A DNA stretch of 64,000 bases, taken from Thermoplasmata archaeon (GTDB lineage Archaea > Thermoplasmatota > Thermoplasmata > Lutacidiplasmatales > UBA184). Under the pieces are notes generated by a model. That model was not told the origin of the DNA. It searched no databases and saw only the letters and a program-made list of their open reading frames with translations. A program made the position numbers and the translations under genes. Of this stretch, positions 1 to 9,781 are shown piece by piece. The stretch spans positions 370,672-434,671 of the forward strand of contig JAKIWE010000001.1 in the NCBI GenBank assembly GCA_022750195.1, given 5' to 3'. How positions within the stretch are numbered: position 1 is the stretch's first letter; every line of letters starts with the position of its first letter.

Positions 1-183
1 GGTCGCCATCGCCGGCTGCATCAGGGCCGGGGGTACGAAGACGAGCGCGGCGGCGACCGCGGCGATCGCTAGCACGATCGATGCCCGGGGTCGAGGGCTG
101 CCCCAGCGCCGACCGAGGTCGGGGGGCGCCGGGGAGTACGACCCGAGGGCCGACGCAGAGATCGATCCGGACGGCTCGTCCAC
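1..183 (-). CDS. N-terminus of a membrane or secreted protein (runs off the window)
   Basis: This reading frame starts with a GTG at 183 and stays open to the window edge, giving 61 residues. The first 40 or so residues are polar and rich in Ser, Pro and Arg. Residues from about 43 form one strongly hydrophobic stretch beginning IVLAIAAVAAALVFVPPA, which looks like a membrane anchor or late signal sequence. A stop lies 36 nt upstream of the GTG in frame, so no much longer N-terminus is possible. The gene lies downstream of, and on the same strand as, the IleRS-like gene, 148 bp after its stop. Function cannot be assigned. Confidence 0.5.
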   Translation of the reverse strand, partial: MDEPSGSISASALGSYSPAPPDLGRRWGSPRPRASIVLAIAAVAAALVFVPPALMQPAMAT

Positions 184-331
184 TAGTTCAACTCCGGGCG
201 ACCGAGTCCGGTATCCTACTTAGTTCTTCGGGTCGAAGGGATGCGCACCGGTACGCATACCCGCGCCTTCGACGGCGACGGGCGCTGACGGCGGACCCTG
301 GGCTCCGAACGCGTTCCTGGGTCGCGGACGG

Positions 332-3300
332 TCAAGCGGTGACGGATGGAAACTTCGACCGGAGCGACTCGACGATCGCGGGGTCCAGGAGCGAAGGGTT
401 GACCGGAACGAAGACCCGGGCGTGGTGCTCGCGGGCGAGAGCGTCGAGCTCGGCGAGATACACCTCGAGCTTCTCCGCCCCATGGAGACGGACGAGGTAC
501 TCCAGGCTTTCGAGGTAGACGGCGGTCACGCCTTGGTCCCGGACCGCGAGCCGAAGCCGCTCCTCGATGGGAACGAGCTCGCCCGGACGCATGGCGTTGT
601 CCCGGCCGGCGTTCGAGAGCCACACGACCTCGACATTCCGTGGACCGAGCAGCGCCCGAAGTCGGAAGGGAAACTCGCGACTGAGGCAGATCCCCTTGTG
701 ACCGGCCGCGGTCGTGTCCAGGAAGCGGTTCCAAACAGGGTCTGTGGAGGCGGCCTCGTAGATCGCGACCCCCGACGGCTCCTCCACCGGCGGGGGCGCC
801 TCCTCGGGGGGCGGGACGTTGACGAACTTCGGAAGCGCGAACCCCGACGGCTGCGGCACGGGCCGGGCCGGGACGGTGACGAACCGAGGGGGGGAAATGG
901 TCGAGCCGGGAGCAGCCGGCGGCGCGAGGTCGCGCATCAGGACATGGCTAGGGGGCGTCGGGAGGGGTCTGGGGACGTCGACCGGCGGGGGAAGGGGCGC
1001 TGGGCGAGCCGTTTCGAACGACGGAGGCGGAACCGGACTGCTCCCCGACGGAGAGGGAGCTTCGAAGATCGAGGGCGGTGGCTCCGCCGGTAGGCGAAGC
1101 TCAAGGGCCGCCGAGGCCCGAACGGCCTCGAGCGCCCGCAGCTGCTCCGCCGCCGCCTCCGAGGTCGGGGGATTCACCCCGACCCGCTGGACGACCTCGA
1201 GGGCCACCCTCGGTCCGAACCCTGGGATCTCGGCAAGGGTCGTCCACGGTACGTGCGTAAAATCCTCGTAGGTGCGAAGACCGGCGTCCCAGGCGTTCCG
1301 GATCTTCCCCGGGCCCACGAGAGGTCGACCCAGTTCGGCGTCGAGCCGCTCGACGATCTCGCGGACCGACCGTTGGCGTTCGACTTCGGCGTCCTGGAGA
1401 AGAGGCTCGTCCTCCTCGAGGCTCCGGTCGTCGGACGGGAGCGCGATCCGTCGCACGGCGGCCTGAGGAATCCGGGCCTTCCGCGTGCGTCGACGGCCGG
1501 CGACGCCGGGAAGCACGAACCGCCATCGCTCTCCCTTGCCGGTGCGTCCGAAGGCGTCCGAGCCCTCGGGCCATTTCTCCTCGGGAAGGAGGAGGCGGAC
1601 CCGACCGACGCCTAAGTACCGGGCGATGACCGGACCCTGCCGGTCGACCTCGTCGGCGAGTCCCGGGGGGAGGGCAAAGACCACCTCGTTCGCCGCCGAG
1701 GCGGCCCTCCGCAGCTGCCGGCGGACCGCCCGCAGCAGGTGGAAGCCGTCGAGCGACAGGGACGGGGTGCGACGGCTCCCCGCGGAGGCGAGTTCGGGTG
1801 GAAGCTGGAGGAAGATCTCACCGTACGGCCACGGGACGGGTACGAACCCCTCAGGCAGCGTCTCGATCACCTCGACCATCGACGGCAGGATCTGGACCGA
1901 GTGACCACCCAGGATGAACGAGAGCGATTGCGTGCGAAGGCCGTCGCGGACCCGCCGGCCCGGCAGCTCCCGGAGCAATCGAACGATGCGCGGGACGAGG
2001 GTCGGGTAGACCTTCTGGATCTCCGTCTCAACCGGGGCGGCCTCGATGCTGCGCCCCTCCCACGGATAATTGGGGGAGGCGACTTCGAGCTTCTCCGCGC
2101 CGATCAGCCGGCGGACGACCGCCTCGCCCTGACGCAACTGGAGTGCGACGGCCTCGTCGCGGACGAACAACACGACCGTCGGGAGCTGGCGGGAGAGGCG
2201 AACGCCGATCTCGGCCCGGCCGTGCCGGATCGCCCCCGTGATCGAGATCCAGTGGGCGTACTGGCGCTCGGCGTCCGCGTCGAGCAGTCGTTCCTGGATC
2301 GGCGTCGCGCCCCGCTCGAAGATGCTCCGCCCGTCGCCCCGGAGCGCTCGTTGAACGGTCTCCATCGTGAACGGGGCGATCGGTGCGTAGAGCTCTGCGA
2401 ACGTGGTGAGCACGTGCCCGAGCACCCGGTAGGCCCCCACTTTCGGAGGCGAAAGCCCGTCGCCGTGGAGCCGGCCCTCCACCAGGGGATAGTAGCCGTT
2501 CCGGAGCTCGAGCTCCGCAAAATCGGTCAGCAGCGTATGGGCGAGGGTGGCGTCGCCGTTCTCGTACGCCCGCCGCACCTCGAGGCGCAGGCGCTCGAAT
2601 CCGGAGAGGAAGGCCCGGTCCTCCTCGAGCAGCTCCTCGGCGTGACCGGCGAGCGGGTCGAACTCCGGCGAGAAGCCGTCGCGGGCCATCGCCGTCGTCA
2701 GCACGTGGGCGACCGACCACAGCTTCTGCAGACGACGGGTTTCCTGCTGGATGCGGTCGGTCAACGGGTGGCCCCGGACCCCTCGGTCGCCGAGGCGGAC
2801 CAGGGCGGCGCGGACCGCATCGTGTGAGACGGTCGACGCCCAGGGGGTCTCCCCCTCCTTCGACCCACGGATGGAGGGCGACAGCGTGAGATGGACCTCG
2901 CTGAGCTGGGCCCCGGTCGCATGGGCTCCGGAAAGGAAGTGGACGACGGCGGGGGTTCGCCGGCGCTCCGGCAAGATCAACCGGACCGGGTCCCCACCGG
3001 TGAGCCCTAGATGGGGTGCCCAGGCGGCCATCGCCTCGTGGAACGCGACGACCAGGCGTCGTCGGATCGGGCTCCGAGCGCCCCCGCAGGTGCACCGACC
3101 CGTCGCCGTCGCCGGGGCCAACCGGTCGCACGCCTCGCACTCGAGCAGCTTTGGCGAATCGCCGTCCCCCTCGGTCACGTCGCTGACCGGCCACGGCACC
3201 GGCTCCGGGGGCTGCGGGACCGGCTCGTCGGGCAGCAGCCGCTGGAACAGCTGCAAGAGGGCGGGGGGCAATCGGCCAGGCTCAAGGGCCCACGCCCGGC

Positions 3301-4426
3301 GCGGGACGAAAATCAGCGCCGTGCCGCAGACGGCGCACCGCGGAACGCCCCGTCGGACCTTCAGTTGGGCGAACAGCCAGCCGGAGTCGGCGAGGTCCCG
3401 GAGGATGAACGCCTCGGCGCCGTCGATCGACAGCCCGGCGTACTTGTGGATCGTCGAGCGCTCGACCCTCCCGTCCATGGCGACGACGGGCAGTCCGTGG
3501 AGGTGGAGGCCGCGCGCGATGACGGCGTCGGAGGCGCCGTGCCCGGGGACGAGCGTGACGAGCCCGGTGCCGCTCTCACCGACCTCGCTCGAGGCGACGA
3601 GCGTCCCTCCCGGGCGCGGCAACCACGCGATCGGCGGGTACTCCGAGGAGAGCGGGTGCTCGTAGGCGGCCCCCGCCCACTCCGAGCCGGGCCGCTCCTC
3701 GAGAACGGTGAACTCGCTCCCGGGCATCCATTGTCGCAGCCGGTCGAGCGCCGCCTTGACGACGAGGATCTGCTCGTCGACGTCCTTGCGCTGGTAACGG
3801 ACCACGACGTACGGGAGCTCCGGGTTGAGCAGAATGACGCTCGTGCCGAGCAGCTTCCACGCCGCGTCGGTCCACACGACCAGGCTCGTCCTAGGGGTCG
3901 AGCCGGCGAGGGGAAACCGGACCAGGAACGCTTCGCCGCTCTCCTCTTGGTAGATGATCGCTTCCGGGGTTCGTGAGCTCCGGCACCGGACGCAGGTCCG
4001 CGTCGGTTGCTCGCGGACGACGATCGCGTCGGTCTCAGCGAGTCGATCGAGGCAGCGTTGCAACGCGGGCGCGTCCAGGCGGTCGACCCCGGCGAGCGTT
4101 CCGCCGCCGAACCAGATCCCCGCCCGGCCGAGCTCCTCGACGAGTCCCGCCCGGCTCTCCTCCTCGCCGGTCTCCCGGGCGAACAGCGCTCCGACGGTGG
4201 CCCGTTCGAAAGGGAGAAGGTACCGGCTCTGGACATCCGCTAGGACGGCGCGATGGACCACCCCCGCGAGCGAGTCGGTCCTCGTGAACGTCCCGACGAA
4301 CACATGGACGGGCGGACCCGCCGGGCGGGAGACCGCGCGGCGATTGGGAAGCCCACGCGCCGACCAAAAGGCCCGTACCGACGCTTCGAGCGCGGTCGGG
4401 TCAAATTGCGGGGGAAGAACCTCCAT
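332..4426 (-). CDS. Degenerate isoleucyl-tRNA synthetase paralogue fused to HhH and DUF835 domains
   Basis: The 1364-residue product follows the IleRS domain order but has lost the synthetase signatures. Residues 1-60 match the IleRS start (FDPTALEASVRAFW), yet the HIGH region reads FTRTDSLAG. The CP1 editing domain is recognisable: VVWTDAAWKLL stands in for the usual WTTTPWTLP, followed by a GTGLVTLVPGHGASD segment. A zinc-ribbon CAVCGTALIF segment follows. The KMSKS loop is replaced by IRGSKEGETPW. An anticodon-binding helical region and a DUF5915-like tail come next, then a helix-hairpin-helix (AEIPGFGPRVALEVV, about 1065), a 100-residue proline-rich linker, and a DUF835 domain in the last 147 residues. 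DUF835 is common in euryarchaeal signalling proteins. With both ATP-binding motifs gone it should not aminoacylate. The gene is divergent from aIF5A. The true IleRS must lie elsewhere. Confidence 0.85.
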   Translation of the reverse strand: MEVLPPQFDPTALEASVRAFWSARGLPNRRAVSRPAGPPVHVFVGTFTRTDSLAGVVHRAVLADVQSRYLLPFERATVGALFARETGEEESRAGLVEELGRAGIWFGGGTLAGVDRLDAPALQRCLDRLAETDAIVVREQPTRTCVRCRSSRTPEAIIYQEESGEAFLVRFPLAGSTPRTSLVVWTDAAWKLLGTSVILLNPELPYVVVRYQRKDVDEQILVVKAALDRLRQWMPGSEFTVLEERPGSEWAGAAYEHPLSSEYPPIAWLPRPGGTLVASSEVGESGTGLVTLVPGHGASDAVIARGLHLHGLPVVAMDGRVERSTIHKYAGLSIDGAEAFILRDLADSGWLFAQLKVRRGVPRCAVCGTALIFVPRRAWALEPGRLPPALLQLFQRLLPDEPVPQPPEPVPWPVSDVTEGDGDSPKLLECEACDRLAPATATGRCTCGGARSPIRRRLVVAFHEAMAAWAPHLGLTGGDPVRLILPERRRTPAVVHFLSGAHATGAQLSEVHLTLSPSIRGSKEGETPWASTVSHDAVRAALVRLGDRGVRGHPLTDRIQQETRRLQKLWSVAHVLTTAMARDGFSPEFDPLAGHAEELLEEDRAFLSGFERLRLEVRRAYENGDATLAHTLLTDFAELELRNGYYPLVEGRLHGDGLSPPKVGAYRVLGHVLTTFAELYAPIAPFTMETVQRALRGDGRSIFERGATPIQERLLDADAERQYAHWISITGAIRHGRAEIGVRLSRQLPTVVLFVRDEAVALQLRQGEAVVRRLIGAEKLEVASPNYPWEGRSIEAAPVETEIQKVYPTLVPRIVRLLRELPGRRVRDGLRTQSLSFILGGHSVQILPSMVEVIETLPEGFVPVPWPYGEIFLQLPPELASAGSRRTPSLSLDGFHLLRAVRRQLRRAASAANEVVFALPPGLADEVDRQGPVIARYLGVGRVRLLLPEEKWPEGSDAFGRTGKGERWRFVLPGVAGRRRTRKARIPQAAVRRIALPSDDRSLEEDEPLLQDAEVERQRSVREIVERLDAELGRPLVGPGKIRNAWDAGLRTYEDFTHVPWTTLAEIPGFGPRVALEVVQRVGVNPPTSEAAAEQLRALEAVRASAALELRLPAEPPPSIFEAPSPSGSSPVPPPSFETARPAPLPPPVDVPRPLPTPPSHVLMRDLAPPAAPGSTISPPRFVTVPARPVPQPSGFALPKFVNVPPPEEAPPPVEEPSGVAIYEAASTDPVWNRFLDTTAAGHKGICLSREFPFRLRALLGPRNVEVVWLSNAGRDNAMRPGELVPIEERLRLAVRDQGVTAVYLESLEYLVRLHGAEKLEVYLAELDALAREHHARVFVPVNPSLLDPAIVESLRSKFPSVTA

Positions 4427-4644
4427 GCACCGCTGAACCGGCCCGGGCGACCCTCGGCCCGGACTGCATGGGGAGTACCCCGAATTAAATGATTGGAGAG
4501 GGCGACGCCTTCGAGCCTCGCTGCCGCGGCCGGGTACCCGGTTGGACGGACCACGAGAGACCGCGCTGTCGCGACGGGTCGACCCGCCCCCGCTTCGTGC
4601 GCTCCGCCGCCGGAGATCCTTCCTGCGAAGGCGTCGGTAGAAGC

Positions 4645-4651
4645 CTTTTTA
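4645..4651 (+). promoter_or_regulatory. TATA-like box of the aIF5A gene
   Basis: CTTTTTA lies 38 nt before the aIF5A start codon in an otherwise GC-rich divergent region. The spacing suits an archaeal TATA box with a short leader. Confidence 0.45.
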
Positions 4652-4688
4652 CGGCGGCCGCGTCCCCGACGCCTCGAGGTATCGATCG

Positions 4689-5075
4689 ATGGCGTGGACC
4701 CAGGCGGAGGTTCGCGAGCTCAAGGAAGGGCGGTACATGCTCATCGACGAAGAGCCGTGCCGGATCATTAGCATCCAGATGTCCAAACCCGGCAAGCACG
4801 GGGAGGCCAAGGCTCGGATCGACGCCGTGGGAATCTTCGACGGCTCGAAGCGGAGCGTCGTCTTTCCGGTCAAGCACAAGGTCCAGGTCCCGATGATCGG
4901 CAAGCACCAGGCGCAGGTGATCTCCCTCTCGTCCACCGAGGTGCAGCTGATGGACATGGAGTCGTACCAGACGTTCTCGCTCCCGCTCGACGAGGACCTG
5001 AAAGGCCAGCTGACCCCCGGGACCGAGATCCAGTACCTCGACGCCATGGGGCGCAAGCGTATCACCCGGAATTAG
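4689..5075 (+). CDS. Translation initiation factor aIF5A
   Basis: This 128-residue protein is the archaeal homologue of eIF5A/EF-P. The factor binds near the ribosomal P site and helps peptide-bond formation on difficult sequences. The hypusination loop SKPGKHGEAKAR is intact, with Lys36 as the modified residue. The N-terminal SH3-like domain (about 1-70) and the C-terminal OB domain (about 71-128) are both full length. ATG start; the length is normal for the family. It is divergent from the IleRS-like gene and lies 125 bp upstream of the helical-repeat gene, which has its own TATA box. Deoxyhypusine synthase is not in the window. Confidence 0.97.
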   Translation: MAWTQAEVRELKEGRYMLIDEEPCRIISIQMSKPGKHGEAKARIDAVGIFDGSKRSVVFPVKHKVQVPMIGKHQAQVISLSSTEVQLMDMESYQTFSLPLDEDLKGQLTPGTEIQYLDAMGRKRITRN

Positions 5076-5116
5076 CCGCTGGACCCTCCCGCCGAACGCG
5101 TCCTCACCCACCCACG

Positions 5117-5124
5117 ATTTATAT
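5117..5124 (+). promoter_or_regulatory. TATA box upstream of the helical-repeat gene
   Basis: ATTTATAT is the clearest AT-rich element between aIF5A and the next gene. It lies 77 nt before the ATG, which predicts a leader of about 50 nt. Confidence 0.5.
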
Positions 5125-5200
5125 CGGGGCCACCGCATCAATTCAACCGCGGGCTGAGACGGCTTCCGGCCGGTGACTGCCCGGCCATGAGGCAAGGTCC

Positions 5201-8200
5201 ATGAGCGGGTCGGGCGGCATGGGCTCGCTACCCTCCTCCCGCCTGACCCGGATTCTCCAAGAGAAAGCCGAGCTGCTCAAGAAGCGGCGGCAGACCGCGG
5301 AGACCTCGCTCAAGGACGGAGAAGAGAAGGTCCAGCAGCTCGAAAAACTGCAGATCACCCTCCCGGAAACGAAGGAACGCCAAACCGCGATCCGGGAGCT
5401 GGTTCGGCGCTCCGAGTGGGAGGAGGTCGAGATCCAGTCGAAGGCGCTGCTCGATTACCTCGCCGCCGCGGCGCAGGCTCCCGTCGATCGTCGGCGACTC
5501 GAGGTGCTCGACCGCGCCGACCGGCTCGACCAGCTGGGGCTCCCGGTCTCGGCGGAGCTCCAGAGCCAGCGGGGGAGCATGGCGGCGACCCCCGAGGGTA
5601 CCCCGTGGACGACCCTGCTCAGCCCCCTCGTTCAGCTCGATGACGCGACGAGGGCGGTCGAGTCTCTCTACTCGGCGAACCTCCGCCAGCAGGCGTTCGA
5701 GCTCGCGACCTGGGCCGGGGAGCCGAACGACCGGTTCCCGTCGCTCGAACGGCAGTTCACCCAGGCGCTCGAACCGATCCTCCACGGGAGGACGCGGGAG
5801 GCGCTCGAACGGCTCGACGAGACCCTCCGGAACGAGCTCCACGCCGCCGTCGATCGGCGAGAGAAGAGTCGGGCGCAGGCGACGGCCCTGTTGGGCGCCG
5901 CCCGCGACCTCGGCGTCGAGAGCGAGGGCCTTCAGACGGCGATCGCGGTCGACGGAGAGGCGACCGCCCTGACCTGGCCGACGACCGTCCCCGCGATCGA
6001 CGCGTCGATGCAGAAGGTCGGCGAGACCCTTCGGGACCGGGTCGCCGCGACGCTCGAGAGCCTGAGGGGCACGCTCCGCTCCCTCCCGGAGTACGGGGTC
6101 GACCCGACCGACAATCTCGCCGCCCTGGAGGCGCTCCAAGCGCGCGTCGGCTCGGTGGCGCCGGCGGAGCTCCCCGCGGTGTTGCACGACGCCCGTCTGA
6201 CGACGGAGGAACCGGTCGTTCGGATCGTCGCCGGCCTGCTCGACGAGGTTCGGCCCAAGATCGTCGAGGCCCGCCGCCTCGGACGCGACCCTTCGGAGGT
6301 GTTCGCGGCGATGAACCGGGCGCGAGAGGCGCTCCGGCTCAAGATCTTCAGCGAAGCGCTGGCGGCCAGCCAGGAGGCGATCGACCGCACCGCGCAACTC
6401 ACGCTCGACCTCGACTCCCTGCGCGACGAGCTCGACTCCCTGGCCAAGCTCTTGGCCCGGCTTCGGGCCGCCGGGTTCCCGACCGGCCCGTACGACGAGC
6501 CGATCGCGCGAGCGCGCGCGCACCTGGTTCGCTCCGAGATCGAGCCCGCCCGCGAGCTCCTCCAGGAGACGACGCAAACGCTCGGGGAGAAGGCCTTCGG
6601 CCACATCGCTTCTCAGCTCGACAAGCTCGGTCAGGTCGCGGAGTTCGCGCGCGAGCGTGGTTTCCTTCCCGAAGGGGCCGACGCCAAGCTCGGGCAGGTC
6701 CGCTCCACCCTCGAGGGGGGCCAGCTGGCCGACGCGGGCGAGTCGCTGGCCGCGGTGGAGGTCGAGCTCCGCACGGCGGCCGGCCCGTTCGTGGCCCGGC
6801 GCGTCGAGGAGATCGGCAAGGGGTTCGAAGACTTCCACGACGCAACGCTCGTCGCCCCGGTCCAACGGCTGCTCGCCGACGCCGACGTCAACCTTCGGGT
6901 CAAGGAGGACCTCGTTGGCTCGATCGAGAGCCTCCGACGCGCCGAACGGGAGTTCTCCGCGGTCTTCGCCACCCACGCCTCCTCGCTCGTCGAGGGTCTC
7001 GAGGACGAGCGACGGACCCTCGAGTCGATGGGCGGGGCGGGCGACGACCTCCAACGTCAGATCGACGAGGTCCAACAGATCTTCAACATGGGGGATTTCG
7101 TCCAGGCGTCCAAGGCCTCCCAGGAGATCCGCGTCCGGGCTCTCCAACAGCAGCTCGTCCGCAGCGAAGAGGCGGTCTCGCACGCCAAGCTCGCGCTGGT
7201 CGAGCTCGGGCAGATGGGGCTCGACGCGGCGGAGCTCCGGTCGGGCCTCGAAGAGGCGCAGGCAGCCGCGAAGACGCGGAAGTTCCTCGACGCCCACACG
7301 CTCGCGACCCAGACCGAGGAGGCGGCGCAACGTCTCCGGACGAGCGCCCAGTCGTTGCTGGACGACCTGGCCCGGTCGACCGAGCGTTGGCAGATCCTCA
7401 AGCAGGCCGGGGTCGACGTCGAGGTCGATCGCGCCCAGCTGCTGGACGCTAAGAAGGCCGTTCAAGCGCTCGACTTCGACCGGGCCCGGGCGCTCCTGGC
7501 GAAGGTCATCGAGCACCTCGACCTGCAACAGAACCGCGCAGAGACGGCCCGCCTTCTCGGCGAGGCCGAACTGCTCGTCGAGGATAGCCGTCGACTCTCG
7601 CTTCCGACCGACAGCTTCGCGCAAGGATTGGCCGACGCCCGGGCGACGCTCGACGCCGGCCGAACGGCCGAGGCGCTGACGGCCGTCCGCAACGTTCACG
7701 TCGACGTCGTCCAACACCTCCGCCCCGTCCTCGAGGAGAGTCTCAAGGCGGTGGAGCGCGAGCTCGAGATCGCGCGAAGCGCCGGGCTCGAGGCCCCCGA
7801 CGTGCTCGAGGGGATCGGCGAGGCCCGACGACGGCTGGCGCTACCGGTCCCGACAGGCGTTGCTGAGATCGTCGAGCGCGCCCGGACTCGCCTCATCGAG
7901 ACCCGCGGCCTGCTCGAGCACGCCGAGCGGGCCGTGAAGAGGGCCCGGGAGGCAGCCAACCAGGCCGAGCTCGTCCGCGTCAACGTCGCCCACGTGCGCG
8001 GCCGGCTCGACGAGTTCGACCAGTGGCTCAAGGAGCGGGAGTACCCCAAGGTCATCGAGAGCGCTTCCACCCTCGAGCGCGAGCTGATCCAGGCGACGTA
8101 CCAGGAGGTTTCGAAGACCCTGGCCACGTTCCAGGGGATGGTCGTGCGCGCCCGACGAGAGGGCAGCGACACCACGCTGGCCGAGAACCTGCTGCACAAT

Positions 8201-9673
8201 GCGCGCCAGGCGCTGGAAAATAACCGTCCGCTCGAGGCCGTGCAACTCGCGGCCCGCAGCGAGGCGGAGCTCGAGAGGGTCGAGCTTCAGTTCCGCATCG
8301 CCCAGGGGTCGTACGCGACGATCGAACGGAAGCTCGCCGAAGCGGAGCGGGAGCAAGTGGTCGCTCCGGCCGCACGCGAGATGGCCATTGCGGCGAAGAC
8401 CGCGCTCGAGCGTCGCGACTACCCGACGGTGCTGGACCGATCGATCGAAGCCTCGGACGCGGTCCGCCTCGCCGCCGAGCAGCACCGGCGGGCGCGCGAG
8501 GCGCTTGAGGCCGCCGACCGTCAGCTCAAGGAGGCCGTCGACCTCGGCGCGGATGCGACCGAGGTGATCCCCAAGCTCGACACGGCCCGGTCGGCCGCCC
8601 ACGCGGGCGACTACCGGACGTCGATCGCCCGGGCCCGCGAGGTGGCGGAGGCGGCGCGGTGGGCGATCGAGAGGACGTACGCGGGCGCCCTCGCCGAACT
8701 GCGCCAGCTGATCGAGACGGCGCGACCGACGGCGACGCCCGAGCAGTTGCAGAAGGCGCTAGGGCACCTCTCCGAGGCCGAAGGCGCTCTCGGGGCGCGC
8801 GAATGGGCCCTTGCGACGGAGCTTCTGACCGCCTCACGCGAGGCCGCCTACCGGGTCCTCGACCAGCTCCTCTCCGCCCGACTCAAGCATCTCGACGCGC
8901 TCCACGCCCAGGTCCCGTCGTCGACGGATCCGGAGCTCCAGACGCGGGCCGAGGTCGTCCGGCGCGCAGGCGAGCTGCGGAGCTCGAAGGCGTACGGCTC
9001 GGCCCTCCAGCTCGTCGACGAGGAGCTCGCCCGAGGGCGGGAGCTATGGCGGAAGGGGCTCCTCCAGCGGTTGAACGGCCTGCGCGACTGGCTGTGGATC
9101 GGCGAGAAGCTCGGCGTCGACACCACCCCCGCAATGGAGGCGTTCAGCGAGGGGAAGCTCGAGCTCGAGGCCGGCCGCCTCGAGCCGATCGAAACGCTGC
9201 TCGACCGCGGGGAGGCCCAACTGCTCAAGCTCGTCGAAGGGCGGCTCACGGACCGGTTGCGCGACCTCGAGACCGAGCTCGTGTACGCGCGCGACGGGCT
9301 GCACGTGACCCCGGGGCGCGTGCCCGAAAAGCTCGAGCAGGCCGCCAAGCTGCGCCAGGCGAAGGAGCCGGTCGAAAGTGCCAAGGCGCTCCTCGATGCC
9401 GAAGAGGAGCTCAACCGCCGCAAAGCGGCTCACCGGGAGCTGATGAACCTCCACTACCTCATCGACGCCGCGATCACTCGCGCCACGGAGCGCCACGTCG
9501 ACATCGAGGCGGCGCGCAGGCTGATCAACGAGTCGATCCGACTCCAGGCCACCGACTACGACCCCGCGCTCGAGAAAGCACGGGAGGCGCTCAAACTCCT
9601 CCAAGAGCTCCTGCGCGGCCAGGACTCTCCGAGCGGTTTCTGGCCGCTTCGGCGGGCCCCCGGCAAACCCTGA
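5201..9673 (+). CDS. 1490-residue all-helical (coiled-coil repeat) cytoplasmic protein
   Basis: I do not recognise a named family. The sequence has no signal peptide or membrane segment and is made almost wholly of Ala, Leu, Glu, Arg and Asp. Residues 15-60 look like a coiled coil. The rest resembles tandem helical-hairpin units in which a phrase like 'LEEAxxAlxxGDYxxAlexAxEA' recurs, for example HAGDYRTSIARAREVAEAA and GDFVQASKASQEIR. Several units carry a conserved 'aGvd/lGad' turn. Such repeats suggest a TPR-like or spectrin-like scaffold. The C-terminus ends in a short Pro/Arg tail. ATG 5201 is preceded by stops in frame. The gene is monocistronic with its own TATA box. Its size is exceptional for a soluble archaeal protein. 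Structural, chromosome-organising and signalling-scaffold roles are all guesses. Confidence 0.8.
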   Translation: MSGSGGMGSLPSSRLTRILQEKAELLKKRRQTAETSLKDGEEKVQQLEKLQITLPETKERQTAIRELVRRSEWEEVEIQSKALLDYLAAAAQAPVDRRRLEVLDRADRLDQLGLPVSAELQSQRGSMAATPEGTPWTTLLSPLVQLDDATRAVESLYSANLRQQAFELATWAGEPNDRFPSLERQFTQALEPILHGRTREALERLDETLRNELHAAVDRREKSRAQATALLGAARDLGVESEGLQTAIAVDGEATALTWPTTVPAIDASMQKVGETLRDRVAATLESLRGTLRSLPEYGVDPTDNLAALEALQARVGSVAPAELPAVLHDARLTTEEPVVRIVAGLLDEVRPKIVEARRLGRDPSEVFAAMNRAREALRLKIFSEALAASQEAIDRTAQLTLDLDSLRDELDSLAKLLARLRAAGFPTGPYDEPIARARAHLVRSEIEPARELLQETTQTLGEKAFGHIASQLDKLGQVAEFARERGFLPEGADAKLGQVRSTLEGGQLADAGESLAAVEVELRTAAGPFVARRVEEIGKGFEDFHDATLVAPVQRLLADADVNLRVKEDLVGSIESLRRAEREFSAVFATHASSLVEGLEDERRTLESMGGAGDDLQRQIDEVQQIFNMGDFVQASKASQEIRVRALQQQLVRSEEAVSHAKLALVELGQMGLDAAELRSGLEEAQAAAKTRKFLDAHTLATQTEEAAQRLRTSAQSLLDDLARSTERWQILKQAGVDVEVDRAQLLDAKKAVQALDFDRARALLAKVIEHLDLQQNRAETARLLGEAELLVEDSRRLSLPTDSFAQGLADARATLDAGRTAEALTAVRNVHVDVVQHLRPVLEESLKAVERELEIARSAGLEAPDVLEGIGEARRRLALPVPTGVAEIVERARTRLIETRGLLEHAERAVKRAREAANQAELVRVNVAHVRGRLDEFDQWLKEREYPKVIESASTLERELIQATYQEVSKTLATFQGMVVRARREGSDTTLAENLLHNARQALENNRPLEAVQLAARSEAELERVELQFRIAQGSYATIERKLAEAEREQVVAPAAREMAIAAKTALERRDYPTVLDRSIEASDAVRLAAEQHRRAREALEAADRQLKEAVDLGADATEVIPKLDTARSAAHAGDYRTSIARAREVAEAARWAIERTYAGALAELRQLIETARPTATPEQLQKALGHLSEAEGALGAREWALATELLTASREAAYRVLDQLLSARLKHLDALHAQVPSSTDPELQTRAEVVRRAGELRSSKAYGSALQLVDEELARGRELWRKGLLQRLNGLRDWLWIGEKLGVDTTPAMEAFSEGKLELEAGRLEPIETLLDRGEAQLLKLVEGRLTDRLRDLETELVYARDGLHVTPGRVPEKLEQAAKLRQAKEPVESAKALLDAEEELNRRKAAHRELMNLHYLIDAAITRATERHVDIEAARRLINESIRLQATDYDPALEKAREALKLLQELLRGQDSPSGFWPLRRAPGKP

Positions 9674-9781
9674 CCTTTCAGACAGAAGCTGAGAGCAGGC
9701 CTCGAACTCGCCGCCCTGAGGCGGTGGCCCTCGCCCCGTGCGACTCCAAACGTCCCGAGTTATACCTCTGGTTGGATACTC

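Noticed and set aside
5228..7717. An 829-codon minus-strand open frame inside the helical-repeat gene
   Set aside because: It is an antisense shadow of a Glu/Leu/Ala-rich gene; its own product has no sensible fold or start signal.
9675..9745. A tRNA-like minus-strand sequence with a CCGCC-TCAG-GGCGG hairpin and a GAGTTCGAGG segment
   Set aside because: No matching acceptor stem or T-stem can be formed, so it is only a GC-rich hairpin.
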